Shown: piece by piece, positions 1-9,707 of the stretch
Position numbering within the stretch: position 1 is the first letter of the stretch
Layout: each line of letters opens with the position of its first letter
DNA from: Ceraceosorus guamensis
Taxonomy: Eukaryota > Basidiomycota > Exobasidiomycetes > Ceraceosorales > Ceraceosoraceae
DNA length: 23,741 bases
Direction of reading: 5' to 3'
Assembly: GCF_003144195.1 (NCBI RefSeq)
Contig: NW_020290144.1
Span: 1 to 23,741, forward strand
Notes under the pieces: model-generated
Seen by the model: the letters and a program-made list of their open reading frames with translations, nothing else
Database searches by the model: none
What the model was told of the DNA's origin: nothing
Made by a program: the position numbers and the translations under genes

Positions 1-66
1 CCCACGGCAATGCATTGCAATTCTACCAACCTGCCCCCCCTCTCCCCCAGATCGATTGTTGCTCAC

Positions 67-440
67 CTTTAGTCACCGGTATGGAGCATGTCAAAGTAGA
101 GCCGAGTAGCCGCCTCGGCGCAGTACTTTGCTCACTGGACCGTGCTTCGCTGTCCTGAAACTCTGCCTGCAAGTCATCCAGCTTGAGAGCTCGCGCGACA
201 TTGCCCGAGTAGCCATTGTAGATACCTCGCAGCCTGAGATGATCGTAACGCCGATGCATGGGTAAGCAAGCCTGCCGCAGAGAAAGCGGACAGGCGTCGA
301 GGAGCTTTGAGGGGGGGATGCTGCTTGTGCCCCCTTCTGTTCGCTTGTCAGAGCCCGCAGCTTACTCACAGTTCGAGCATGTAGGTCTGAGCGGGTGGAT
401 CGAGTCTCAAATGCTGCAGCTGTGCTTCCGAACTGTACAT
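67..440 (-). CDS. Unrecognised protein, 5' exons (partial gene)
   Basis: I do not recognise this gene. Exon 1 (440..370) starts at an ATG in a CCATG context and reads MYSSEAQLQHLRLDPPAQTY, then MLE and two bases. It ends at a GTGAGTAAG donor. Joining to an acceptor TCTCAG gives exon 2 (233..67), which keeps the frame: LLRGIYNGYSGNVARALKLD and onward. The joined product has ordinary amino-acid composition with no low complexity. Exon 2 reaches another GTGAGC donor at 66..61; beyond that the gene runs toward the left edge. If that donor is not used, a stop falls at about position 23-25, giving a small protein of roughly 95 residues. A nearer acceptor at 272 (GCGGCAG) would put exon 2 in another open frame, so the splice choice is a judgement based on how protein-like the product looks. 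No domain, signal peptide or membrane segment is visible. Confidence 0.4.
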
Positions 441-916
441 GGCTGACGTCTCGAAGTGAGGGTGGGATGGGAATATCGATGAGGCGACTCAGATTTATTA
501 CTCGCTGATGCGGATGGACCCAGCTGGAATGGAATGGATGGATCAGATCAAATAGCCTCAAGAGACCGCTCAGCCTACATTCGCTCTTTCGCTGCAATGC
601 GCATTGAATACGTGTGAAGGATGGGATGAAATTTGCACCACGTTGGGAGCAAAGCAGAGCATCCGCTCGGGACGATTCGTGATTCGCGATTCTCCACTGA
701 ACGGCAAACGTGTTGCTGCTACTGCAGCTTTTTGTTGGGTTCAGTCACATGATCCTTGTCAAACTTCCAAGTGTGAGGATGCGAACTCCGTACAGTCGTG
801 AGTCGTGTTACTCATCAGGGCTCGGTTGGCGTGTGTCGTTGATGCAGACAAGTGGGAGTCGTGAGTGTGTCGAAGCAGACTGACACGCAGACTCACACTC
901 ACACTCATCCACCCCA
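441..916. other. Intergenic spacer with short repeats
   Basis: I see no convincing gene here. It holds a GGAATGGAATGGATGGATC-type imperfect repeat near 528-546, one copy of the dispersed motif TTCGTGATT at 676-684 (followed by a degenerate second copy), and a purine/pyrimidine-biased CACACTCACACTC stretch near 893-907. The region lies upstream of the minus-strand gene at 440 and downstream of the minus-strand exon ending at 917, so it probably holds a 3' end and a promoter. Confidence 0.4.
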
Positions 917-1071
917 TCACTCCAACCTCTTCTCCTTGGCGCGAACCCATGCAAACACCGGCATGGTATAACCAACACAGCAGGGGGAGTTGGCCCGAGC
1001 ATCGCCCGCCGCCTTGAAGTTGCCGATGCACCCTTTAGCGCCGTTATAGGTCTCCCATGCAGCAGAGTGAC
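917..1071 (-). CDS. Probable last exon of an unrecognised gene
   Basis: After a GTGCGCAG acceptor, the minus strand gives a 50-residue open segment ending in TGA (919..917). It contains WETYNGAKGCIGNFKAAG and, further on, SPCCVGYTMPVFAW. The composition (Trp, Tyr, Phe, three Cys, no repeats) looks like folded protein rather than chance reading. I do not recognise the family. An upstream segment on the same strand has an ATG at 1294 and a GTGAGC donor just after an in-frame GAG near 1143, which could be a preceding exon. With that simple splice the phase would not match this exon, so the upstream structure is unresolved. A secreted or membrane-associated protein is possible because of the CC pair and the aromatic-rich end, but that is a guess. 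Confidence 0.35.
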
Positions 1072-1860
1072 CTGCGCACGCACGTCTGCGAAACTACGCT
1101 AATCGTGAGTGTGATCGGTAAGAGGGAGTCGGAGTTTGGCTCACCTCGTGCTGTGTGATGGTTGTGTGCTGTGCTGTGCGGCGCGGAGCGTTGGCGAGTC
1201 GATGAGGGGGATCCGTGTAAACGAACCTCGAAACCCTCACATTCGTGATTGCGGACGTGTAGCGCTGTGCTGTGCCTCTTTTCGATTCCGTCATGCCAGA
1301 CTCAGACTCGACGTAACATTCGAACTACGCTACCATGACGTTCTCCAAGTCAGCTCGACCCGCGTCGCGTTGTCGGCACGTCCTGACCTCGACTTGCCCG
1401 GGGCTGTCGGGCGTCTTGCTGAGCCGATCCTTGCCTCGCTTTGCCTCGGATGGCAGGTGGGCCGTTCGAGGCACACACGAGACTCGTGACAACAGCTTAT
1501 CGTACTCGTCTTGCAGCATAGATTGTCTCGAAGTAGCACAGACCCTGCTTCAGCTCAGCTCAGCTCTGCTCGGAGCGAATGAGTCAGCCAAGCAGGTGGT
1601 GGGAGAGGCACGGCACAAGTGGGCCACCAAGTGAGCGGAGACAAGCCTGGCGGCGGCTTAAACATATCAACGTTCCAGCAAAAAAAAAGTCGACATCCAT
1701 TTCTTCACCGTCTCGCCCCCAGTGTTGTAGCACAGACAGCAAAGCTTGAGACTATCATTGTCGATCGAACATCTATCATTAGTCGCTTGCTTCTTCTTCT
1801 TCTCGCTCCGCCGCAGAAGGCGTCACTGGCAACTACTACCGCGACCTTTTTGCGATCACC
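1072..1860. other. Spacer upstream of acyl-CoA oxidase
   Basis: Several open frames of 60-148 codons overlap here on both strands, but none gives a recognisable protein or a convincing splice chain. The segment holds a second copy of TTCGTGATT (1242-1250), a CAGCTCAGCTCAGCTCTGCTC repeat near 1553-1573, an A-run at 1680-1687 and a pyrimidine-rich CTTCTTCTTCTTCTCGC tract near 1789-1806. The pyrimidine tract lies about 60 bp before the acyl-CoA oxidase start codon, which is a typical position for fungal promoter CT-tracts. Part of it may encode upstream exons of the minus-strand gene that ends at 917. Confidence 0.3.
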
Positions 1861-4800
1861 ATGGCATTTTTCCGCACGCTGGCCGGCCACCGAGCCGTTT
1901 GCGATTTGGCGGATGAGCTTCAAAGATCGCCATTCCAGGCGGAACACCTCGCCTCTCCCGTCTCCGTCTCGCTGCATGCATCGAATGGTCAGAGCGGGCA
2001 ATGGCAGTCAGAGTGCACCTCGAAGGATCTCTCACTATCGCGTCTCGAGTCCAGTCGAAGCATAGGCGCAGACCTGACTCCGCTCACTTCTCTGCTCTAT
2101 CAAGGCGCACCGCTACGTCGACGCGTCGAGATGCTTCGAGCTGTCCTAGAGTCGGACGATCTTTTTGGAAGGAATGGCCCCTACAGAAGATCCGAAGGTC
2201 CATTTTTGGACAGAGATGAGAGCTACAGAGCAGCTTTGCTCAAGATTCGTAGACTTTGGGAATTGAGAAAGAAGCATGCTTGGAGCGAGGCGGATATGGT
2301 GATTGTGCATGAGCTCGTCGATGAGCCTTTGCCTGTGAGTAGTCAAGAGTGCTGCAGACTGTGGTCCTGAGTGGGCGCGAGGCAGGCGAGGCGATGCGAT
2401 GCGATGCGATCCGTGCTGGCTGCAGACAAATGTGCAGGTTACATGCCCAAGAGGGGTGACCAGAGAAGGGGGGAAAGGTTTTTGCCCACTTGATTAGGCT
2501 TTGCGCTAACCCCCGTATCGCAGAGGGGGCAGCGGCTGATGCGACTTTTTGTGTTTGTGCGCCGCAGCTATACATCCACACATGTCTGTTTATTCCAACG
2601 CTGCAGCATTCGTGCAACCTTTCGCAAAAGCAACGTTGGCTCCAAGCCGCTCTGGACTGGAGGATCATTGGGTGAGTAGAGAGAGAAAATCTAGGAACGC
2701 GCAGGCGCAGGACCGAGAGTGGTCCACCTGACACGATAAATCTGCCCGCTCATTTCCTCGCGCACCTCGACTCGCTCGCTCAATAGCGCTTATGCTCAAA
2801 CCGAGCTTGGGCACGGAAGCAATGTGCGAGGTGGAATAGAGACTACCGCTACCTACTCCGCCAAGCACGATGGCTTCATTCTGCATACGCCGACAATCAC
2901 TTCGCGCAAATGGTGGCCAGGTGCGTGCCCTCGATCCCCGTCCTTCAACAGTCAAATCGACTCGCGATGCTGATTTGTGCTCGAGCTGTTCATATTCTGC
3001 AGGTGGACTGGCGCAGAGCGTGACCCACGCGCTCGTGTATGCCAGATTGGTGGTTGGGGGAGCAGACTATGGTCCTAGCGCCTTCATGCTGCAGATCCGA
3101 TCCACGAGAACGGGTCACGACCTTGCTGGGTGAGAAGGCAAGGCACCAGTCCCGTTCAAAAAAGCGCAGAAGCTCTTGTTGACGTTGAGATGTGATGACG
3201 CGCAGAATCACTACGGGCAACATCGGACCCAAAGTCGGCTTTCATCCCATCGATAATGGATGGATGACGTTGGACAATGTCGTCGTTCCTCGCGATCACC
3301 TGCTCTCTGCTTCCTACGCCGTCCACCAAGCTGGACAACTCAACAAGACTCCCAATGCCAATCCGGTGCTGTCTTACAGGACCATGCTGGGTGCGCGATT
3401 CGGAATCATACATCTTGGCGGACGTGTCCTTGGTGAGTTGATTGGATCGATATGTTTGCTTCGATTTTGCTCCACGCTGTCTTGCGCTGCTGCTGCTCAC
3501 GCTGAGCCCGAGTCCCCTTCGATCTCGCCCATCACAGCCAAGGCCAGCACCATCGGCATCCGCTTTGCAACCTTGCGTCGACAATTCAAACACGTCTCAA
3601 AGCCCGTGGAGAATCAAATCATCTCTTGTGAGTCCGCAATAACGAGTGCTGATGCAGGCAGCCGCTTGAATCACGTATCGATTGACCTTTGCTCGCTGCG
3701 CCCTACAGATTCCAGTCTACAATGGCGTCTACTTGTGCCTCTCGCGGCAAGCTACGTCTTCCACCTCTCTAGCTTGGATCTGCTCACTTCATTGGTGACG
3801 AGCGATTTTGATGATGTCGCCACTTTGAAAGACGCGCACGCCACAGCTTCGGCCCTCAAGGTCTTTGTCACGGGCTTTGCCTCCGCTGGGCTGGAAGAAA
3901 TGTAAGCAAGCTATACGTGTCGCAAGCCTCGTGAGAAATCGCTACAAGACTGAATCTGCACATCTCCCTTGTAGCCGTCGATCTCTCGGAGGACATGGGT
4001 ACAGCAAAGCAGCTGGGATTCCAGACCTTTCCGCTTCGTTCTTGCAAGTGAGTGTATAGGTACGCGCGCTGCGCTGCCTCCTTTCGGCGCTCATACTCTT
4101 TGAAAATCGAATGGACCGTTCAATTGCAGATGGTCACAGTCGAAGGAGACAACTACATCATCTCCCAACAAGCGAGCAGAAGACTGATGGCTATTCTAGA
4201 AGCTGTCATCGAGGGTACTCTGTCCACGTCGCGTCTGCCAGAGCAATACGCCTACCTTGATGGTGCTGCGGCAGCTTCGGTCGTGTCTCAAGAGAATAAC
4301 ATTGGCGTGCATTCAGCAGCAGACTTTGCCTCTCCCGCAATGCAACAACGCTTCTTGGCGTTGGCTGCTCTGAATGCGGCGTTGCAGACGCGCGAAGCTT
4401 TGCGTGCTGAACGAGCGAGCGGCAAATCTGCCGAAGAAGCTTGGGACGCTTGTCTCATCTTCTCCGACACTGCCGTCTTGGCCTACGCCATTCTGAGCAT
4501 CCACAGCAGATTCCAGCGAGTCATGGAGCGTATCCAAATATCGCACGCTCCCACCGGTTCCCTTCCACCAAAAATCGTAGAGCTCCTTGTGGCTTTGCGA
4601 GACCTGTTTTTTGTTGCGGTCTGCACTACCGCGCCTAGTCCTCTGTCTGGCATGCCCACACCCTTGATTCTTGCGCTGCAACACCGCGGCAAAAAGACTG
4701 ACGCTACGCGCTTTGACACGGCAACGACTACCAGAGCGTTGGAGGAGCTCAGAAGAAAGAGGCTGGAATTGCTCGCTCCTCACGCTTTGGCACTGGCCGA

Positions 4801-5216
4801 AGCTTGGGGCTTTAGTGATTGGGAGCTGGGAGCACCTGTTGCACCGTGAGTAGCCCCACGTCTCGGGATGATGCAAATGCGAGCGAAGTTTTCCGCCGGG
4901 ATATACTTGCCACATATGCTGTTCTCGACGACTTTAAATTCCGCTGCTCTACATTGCATTACACTAACGCTTATGAATTGCTTTGCTACTCGCCCCTCCT
5001 TGCAGGGAGAATGGAGACTTGTACGGCTCACTCGTATCGTGGGCAGCTCGCGATCCCATGAACAGCCGTCACGCTCAGACGAACAGGCGCGCCTGGGTGG
5101 ACATTCTTGGGCCCCTTGCGAATCACCCGTCGGGACAAGGTCAGGCGCCCAGTCCGATCGCGGGTCGCCCAGAGCGTCGACCTCCAAGCGCTTCCCTTTT
5201 GCCCCACAAACTCTGA
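1861..5216 (+). CDS. POX1: Peroxisomal acyl-CoA oxidase, ten exons
   Basis: Catalyses the first, FAD-dependent step of peroxisomal beta-oxidation, acyl-CoA to trans-2-enoyl-CoA with H2O2 release. Exons: 1861-2334, 2568-2671, 2787-2920, 3003-3129, 3206-3432, 3538-3627, 3709-3901, 3975-4047, 4130-4845, 5006-5216. Every junction keeps frame and gives 782 residues, somewhat longer than the usual 650-720. Family landmarks in order are the N-terminal helical region ending [24 protein letters not shown] (exon 2), the flavin-domain motif [13 protein letters not shown] (about 194-206), [19 protein letters not shown] (exon 5), LGGHGYSKA (about 453-461), and VEGDN (about 478-482), whose Glu aligns with the family's catalytic base. 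The protein ends PHKL; HKL is a PTS1-like signal, implying peroxisomal import. The start was chosen for its ATCACCATGG context and because the family N terminus follows directly. The acyl-CoA synthetase-type gene follows 909 bp downstream in the same direction. Confidence 0.95.
2391..2410. repeat. (GCGAT)4 microsatellite in intron
   Basis: Four perfect tandem copies of GCGAT lie in intron 1 (2335-2567, 233 bp) of the acyl-CoA oxidase gene, just after a GAGGCAGGCGAG stretch. This is the longest intron of that gene. Probably a neutral, length-variable pentanucleotide repeat. Confidence 0.85.
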
Positions 5217-6125
5217 GCTCGCAGCTCTTGCGTCTCTGTGGTGAATGTTGATGTTATGTCCTTGAATACTTAGAGCGTGATGAATGGTTGCTCGCGTGCC
5301 AATGTCACGGTCTGCAGGCCACTCTCAGATTCTGCGTCTCGGTTGCACCTTGGAGTCAACGTAAGGTAGCGTAAAGAGAAAGAATCGACGAATAGCAAAA
5401 GCATCACGTTCGCGAGGATGCCAGGTCAGAATCAGAACCTTGAATGGGCAAGGCCAAAGCGTGGACCTGCGTAAACACCTGCAGCAGCATGCAGCATCAT
5501 CCCACCCGCCTTTCAATCACCACTTCGCGACCCATCATTCATGTTCAAATCCGAATTATTACAGCGTGCAGGGTGAGGAATACAAGCCTGGTCGTGTGCC
5601 TCGATCTCTTTTCTGGACTGCGCAAGGAAGGATGAATGCGCGCGGGCACAGGTCTGCTTGAATTCTGCACCACTCTGCTGCACAAATGGGACTGGGTGCT
5701 GTGTGACGTTGTTTACCAGCAGCGCAGGTTGCCAGCTGCGAGAAGCCTTGGCACGGAAGCGAGGCGCTCCTGTCTTTTCGGTCTGACGGATGGGCATCCA
5801 AGTCGAGCTGGGTAACCTTGCGCGATCATTGGCGCGGAGGACGAACTCAAGTAGCAGTCAGTAGGTCTGAAGCAGGTGGGGCAGTGCTGTCTCTCATCGC
5901 GGCGACGTGACAGAACGGGGTAAGCTTCGACCAATCGCAACTCGATTGCGGTAGAGCTACGCATTCACTCAGGGCTAAGCACAGCCTCATGCTCTGAAGT
6001 CTGGGTCAATGGACTCCAATGTGTAAATTCTTCTTATCTGTACCAAATATTCGTGCCTCAGCTTTCCTTGTCGACATCATCATCGAGCAGACAAACTCAC
6101 GAGATCAAAGCACTCACCGCCAATC
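5217..6125. other. Spacer between oxidase and CoA ligase
   Basis: I see no gene I can support in these 909 bp. Minus-strand open frames around 5513-5964 have fairly ordinary composition but match nothing I know and lack a splice chain. A short GCAGCAGCATGCAGCATCATCCC repeat lies near 5481-5503. The right part, up to 6125, must hold the promoter and 5' leader of the CoA ligase gene; a CAATCATGACC context surrounds its start codon. The left part should hold the oxidase 3' end. Confidence 0.4.
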
Positions 6126-8524
6126 ATGACCTCCCACAAAATCTACCCTGCCGGCTACGCCGCCATCGACCTCAATATTTCGAGCTGCGGAATTTGGGAC
6201 TTTGTCTTCGCTTCCAAGTTGGCCGCTGCTCGCGATTCGGAAAAGATTGCTCTGGAGCAGGGCAATACTGGCGAGCAAATCAGGTGAGCAGCGGCGACGT
6301 TTAAAGTCGCTTCTCACCCGTCAGAGGCGTTGCTGACCGGCAACGGCCGCTGTAAACGGGCCAGCTACGGAACACTGCGTTCGCTGACTCTGCGCGTGGC
6401 TTACGCGCTCAGGCAAAGCCTATCGCTGAAGCGCGGCGACACCATTGCGATCTTGTGTCCCAACACGCTGCAATTTGTAGTACTGGCCCTGGGAGCGCAA
6501 GCGGCAGGGATCATAGTGACTACTGTGAATGTAGCTTACACGGCCCGTGAGATTGCTCTGCAAATTTCAGACAGCCAGTCCAGCGCTATCTTTGCTGGGC
6601 CAGCGCAACTCGCCGCGGCTAAAGAAGCCGCCAAAATTGTGGCTTTGGGAGAGAACAAGGTGTTTATGTTGGATAGCCCTAAAGAGACGAAGCAGTCGCT
6701 CGATAGCTTGCTCTCGGAGGATCAACTTGTGCCTGAGCATTTTACCCCCGAACAAGCTCGTTCGGAAACCGCTTTGTGAGCGCCTAGTGTACGGATCGAG
6801 ACTTGGCGGGCCGTTTGAAGCGGGTGTGAACGGTATTTGACGCTGCTCAAATTTTCTCCTTTCGCTTCCTTGCGTAGCATGTGCTACTCTTCGGGTACCA
6901 CTGGCAAGGCCAAAGGTGTCCAATCAACACACTTCAATATCAACACAAACACGTTGCAAATTTCGGGCACTGGCGAAGCTTTCGTCTCTAGCGACAATGT
7001 CCTAGCATTTCTGCCCATCTTTCACCTATTTGCGCTCACTGCCAACGTTTTGCAAGCTCTTTACCTCGGTTCCAAGCTCGTGCTGCTGCCTCGTTTCGAC
7101 CCGCAGCTCGTCTTGGACACGATCGCAAGCAAGGAAATCAACGCTGCGTACATTGCACCGCCCGTAGCTATGTTCCTGGCCAAAGATCCTCGCGTCAAGC
7201 CGGAGGGTATGAAGTCCCTGAGATGGCTGTTGTCGGGCGCCGCGCCGCTTGGTGGAGAAGTGGCTGCAGCAGTGCAGGAAAGAATCGGTGTGCCCACTTT
7301 CCAAGGCTACGGCGTGAGTACGAAACCAATCTTCAATGTCTGGCCGACGCGGTCTATGCGCGCAAGTTGTGGCACTGAGCTGAGCTGCTGCAGTTCTCGT
7401 CTTCTCCTACAGCTCACGGAGATGTCGCCAGCCGTTTTCATGTCTGGCCCAGCCAACTCGCGCGAAGGCTCTGTGGGGAAATTGGTGAGTGACTGCGGGT
7501 CGGATGCTTGAAAGCTTTGCTCGAAAAGACCTGATCATCCACGTCCTCCGCTGCAGTTGCCAAACCAAGAGGCCAAGCTGGTAGCTCCAGATGGTTCCGA
7601 CGCTGACCCTAGCGTCGGTGGAGAAGTGTGGCTGCGTGGACCTAACGTGAGTACACTGGACGCTGGAGCCAAACACTATCCTGCTTCGCAACGCTGCTCA
7701 TCCACTTACCGAAATCCCATCATTGCATGTTGGGTAAACAGACAATGAAGGGCTACTTGAACAGACCAGAAGAGACCGCCAATTGCATCGACGAGGAAGG
7801 ATGGTTCCACTCTGGCGACGTGGCTACTAGGGACGCAGATGGGTTCTACTACATCGTCGACCGGCTCAAAGATTTACTCAAGTACAATGGCTACCAAGTC
7901 TGCCCCAGCGAGCGTGAGTCGTAATCTTGCATCATCAGCAGACATGAATATCGCCAATAGGTCGTATTCACCTCGAGATTGCACTGTATCCGCTCCAACT
8001 TGCAGTCGAGGCTGTGCTCATTCTGCACGAGGATGTTAAAGATGCGGCAGTGGTGAGTAGATGCAAGATGACAGCTCTGACAAGCCCGGCTCCCTTCATG
8101 CGCTGGGGACCAATCTCTGCGCTTCCAAATATCAGCGTGCTGAGATCTTTTCTGCCCTGTCGCTGCCAAAGATTGGAGTCAAGAAAGATGGCAACGATCT
8201 CCCCGCAGCATTTGTGGCTTTGAAAGATGGAGCAGCTAGCAGCAGCAGCAGCAGCAAGACGGAAAGCGAAGTTCTAGCTTCCATAGACGCTTGGTTCACT
8301 TCTCAAGTCGCTCCCTTCAAGCGTCTCAGAGCTGGACTGTTTGCAGTCAAGGCCGTGCCAAGAAGTGCCGCGGGCAAGGTGAGGCGATGCGGAGAGACTG
8401 CATTGACTCGCTGATGCCGGCCGCATCCTCTACATATGCTGACATCGTTTCAACGACCTAATCCGCAAAGATCTTGCGCAAAGAGCTCGCCATACCTACA
8501 GCACCTGCCGCAGTCACGGTTTGA
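6126..8524 (+). CDS. 4-coumarate:CoA ligase-type acyl-CoA synthetase, nine exons
   Basis: An adenylate-forming enzyme that activates a carboxylic acid with ATP and then CoA. Exons: 6126-6283, 6365-6775, 6878-7313, 7413-7484, 7557-7646, 7742-7913, 8006-8052, 8172-8378, 8471-8524. The product is 548 residues, the usual length for 4CL-like proteins. Visible motifs are the ATP loop YSSGTTGKAKG (about 193-203), the A5 motif GYGLTE (about 333-338), GEVWLRGPN, GWFHSGD (Asp about 415), the hinge YIVDRLKDLLKYNGYQV (about 426-442) and the catalytic-Lys motif PRSAAGKILRKEL (Lys about 531). Introns 7 and 8 use AAAG acceptors. For intron 7, an upstream CAG near 8135 would also stay in frame and add 12 residues, but the AAAG choice gives the family-like DAAVIGV. 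No PTS1 is seen; the end is AAVTV. The substrate cannot be read from sequence: fungal members act on fatty acids, phenylpropanoids or other acids. The oxidase next door makes a fatty acyl substrate plausible. Confidence 0.93.
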
Positions 8525-9707
8525 ACACGTGATAGAAAAGCGGTCATGAACGCGAAAGCTTTCAAGCCCTTGCCATGCCTGCAGCCGACGTATCAGCTGC
8601 TCGGCTGACGCAGCGAACGACGTCATCTACCATCGAACCTCTTGTTTCGCGCCTCGTCGTCGCGCCTGTCTTGTAAGCGACGCATTGTCGCTTTTGAATC
8701 ATACGCCACGTCTTGACTGCATGCATCCAAACCCCATGACTTGTTTTCCGCGCTTTACGAAGCAAGACCAGAGTCGATTCGGACGGCCTCTCGAATCCTT
8801 AATTGACCAGGTGCCGACTCTTCAGACCTGCCAGCTTAATTTGCGAAAGGCATCTTGATACTCTTCACCTTCTTGCGCCTTTACCTCTGTCTCGCTTGAC
8901 GGCTTGGCAGCCTCGAGCGAAAGGTGTGATTGTGCGGGAAGAGAACTTTAAACAACCTTCCGAGTGCCTCGCAGGTTCCGAACCTCTAGGCACATCTCTA
9001 CGCCTTGCGCTGACAATCTTGAATCTTGAATCATTGAATCTAATTAGCGACATCACGTGGTACCGCGCTCGCGCTGCTGTTGAATTTGAATATGTGCATG
9101 GGCACACGCGATGCTTGATTTAGTTTCAATTTTGAGTGGCACGCACATCAAGGGACAGAAAGAAGAGTTCGTGATTTGAATTTGAGTACCCGCGCCGGCA
9201 TCGTCGCGCAATTTTGAATCCTCTCGCACGTCAAAGAGAGCGCGGCGAAGTCGACCTCACGTGATGTGTGTGACCCGGTCTTCCGGAAATCCTGATGAGT
9301 GTGAGTCTTGACTTGACTTCTGACTCTTGACTGCATGTATGGATTCGACATGAAAGTAGACTCTTGACTCTTGACTCCCTGACTCATGGCTCTTGACTCA
9401 AAAACTGAATGACGCTTCCTCTTGACTCGAGTATTCAACCTCAAATTCCAATTTCAAATCAAATATCCAACGTTCACGGATCAAATTCAAATTGTAAACA
9501 GTCACATTTTGACCGGCCAGACGGCGGCATCCACGCTCCTACCGTCATCTCAAGGCGAAGCTACAGTGAAATTGATGAAGTCTACATCTCCGAATTCTTG
9601 ATTCTCTCAAGCCCCGATAGCCGGAGCGTGATCTCACCACGCCGCGTCGCCGCTCTTTGGAGGAAGTCGGATATCATCACACTCAGCGCTCAGACGTCGC
9701 AGACAGC
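8525..9707. other. Repeat-rich spacer before BUD31
   Basis: No gene is supported over 1183 bp. The left part (8525-9000) shows nothing clear. From about 9080 the base composition becomes AT-richer, with recurring TTGAATTTGAA / ATTCAAATT words (for example 9081-9090, 9171-9185, 9440-9500). CACGTG occurs at 8526-8531, 9054-9059 and 9258-9263. A copy of TTCGTGATT lies at 9168-9176. A dense CTTGACT cluster (listed separately) occupies 9307-9427. The last 200 bp must contain the BUD31 promoter. Confidence 0.5.
9307..9427 (+). repeat. CTTGACT repeat cluster with TGACTCA sites
   Basis: Seven copies of CTTGACT lie in 121 bp, all in the same orientation, starting at 9307, 9312, 9326, 9363, 9370, 9392 and 9421. 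Two perfect TGACTCA heptamers (9380-9386 and 9394-9400) match the binding site of Gcn4/AP-1-type bZIP factors in other fungi. Spacing is irregular, so this is not a simple microsatellite. It lies about 280-400 bp upstream of the BUD31 start codon and about 0.8 kb past the CoA ligase stop. A regulatory role is inference; a degenerate intergenic repeat is the alternative. Confidence 0.6.

Noticed and set aside
5513-5964. Possible minus-strand gene between the oxidase and the CoA ligase
   Set aside because: The open frames overlap but match no known protein, and I could not build an exon chain with good splice sites and matching phases.
8136-8171. Alternative start of CoA ligase exon 8 at a CAG acceptor
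   Set aside because: It is in frame and uses a normal CAG, but it inserts 12 residues between DAAV and IGVKK, where the family has none. The AAAG acceptor fits better, although alternative use of both sites remains possible.
9307-9427. CTTGACT repeats as a CRISPR-like array
   Set aside because: The units are 7 bp with irregular spacing and no constant repeat length, and the organism is a eukaryote.
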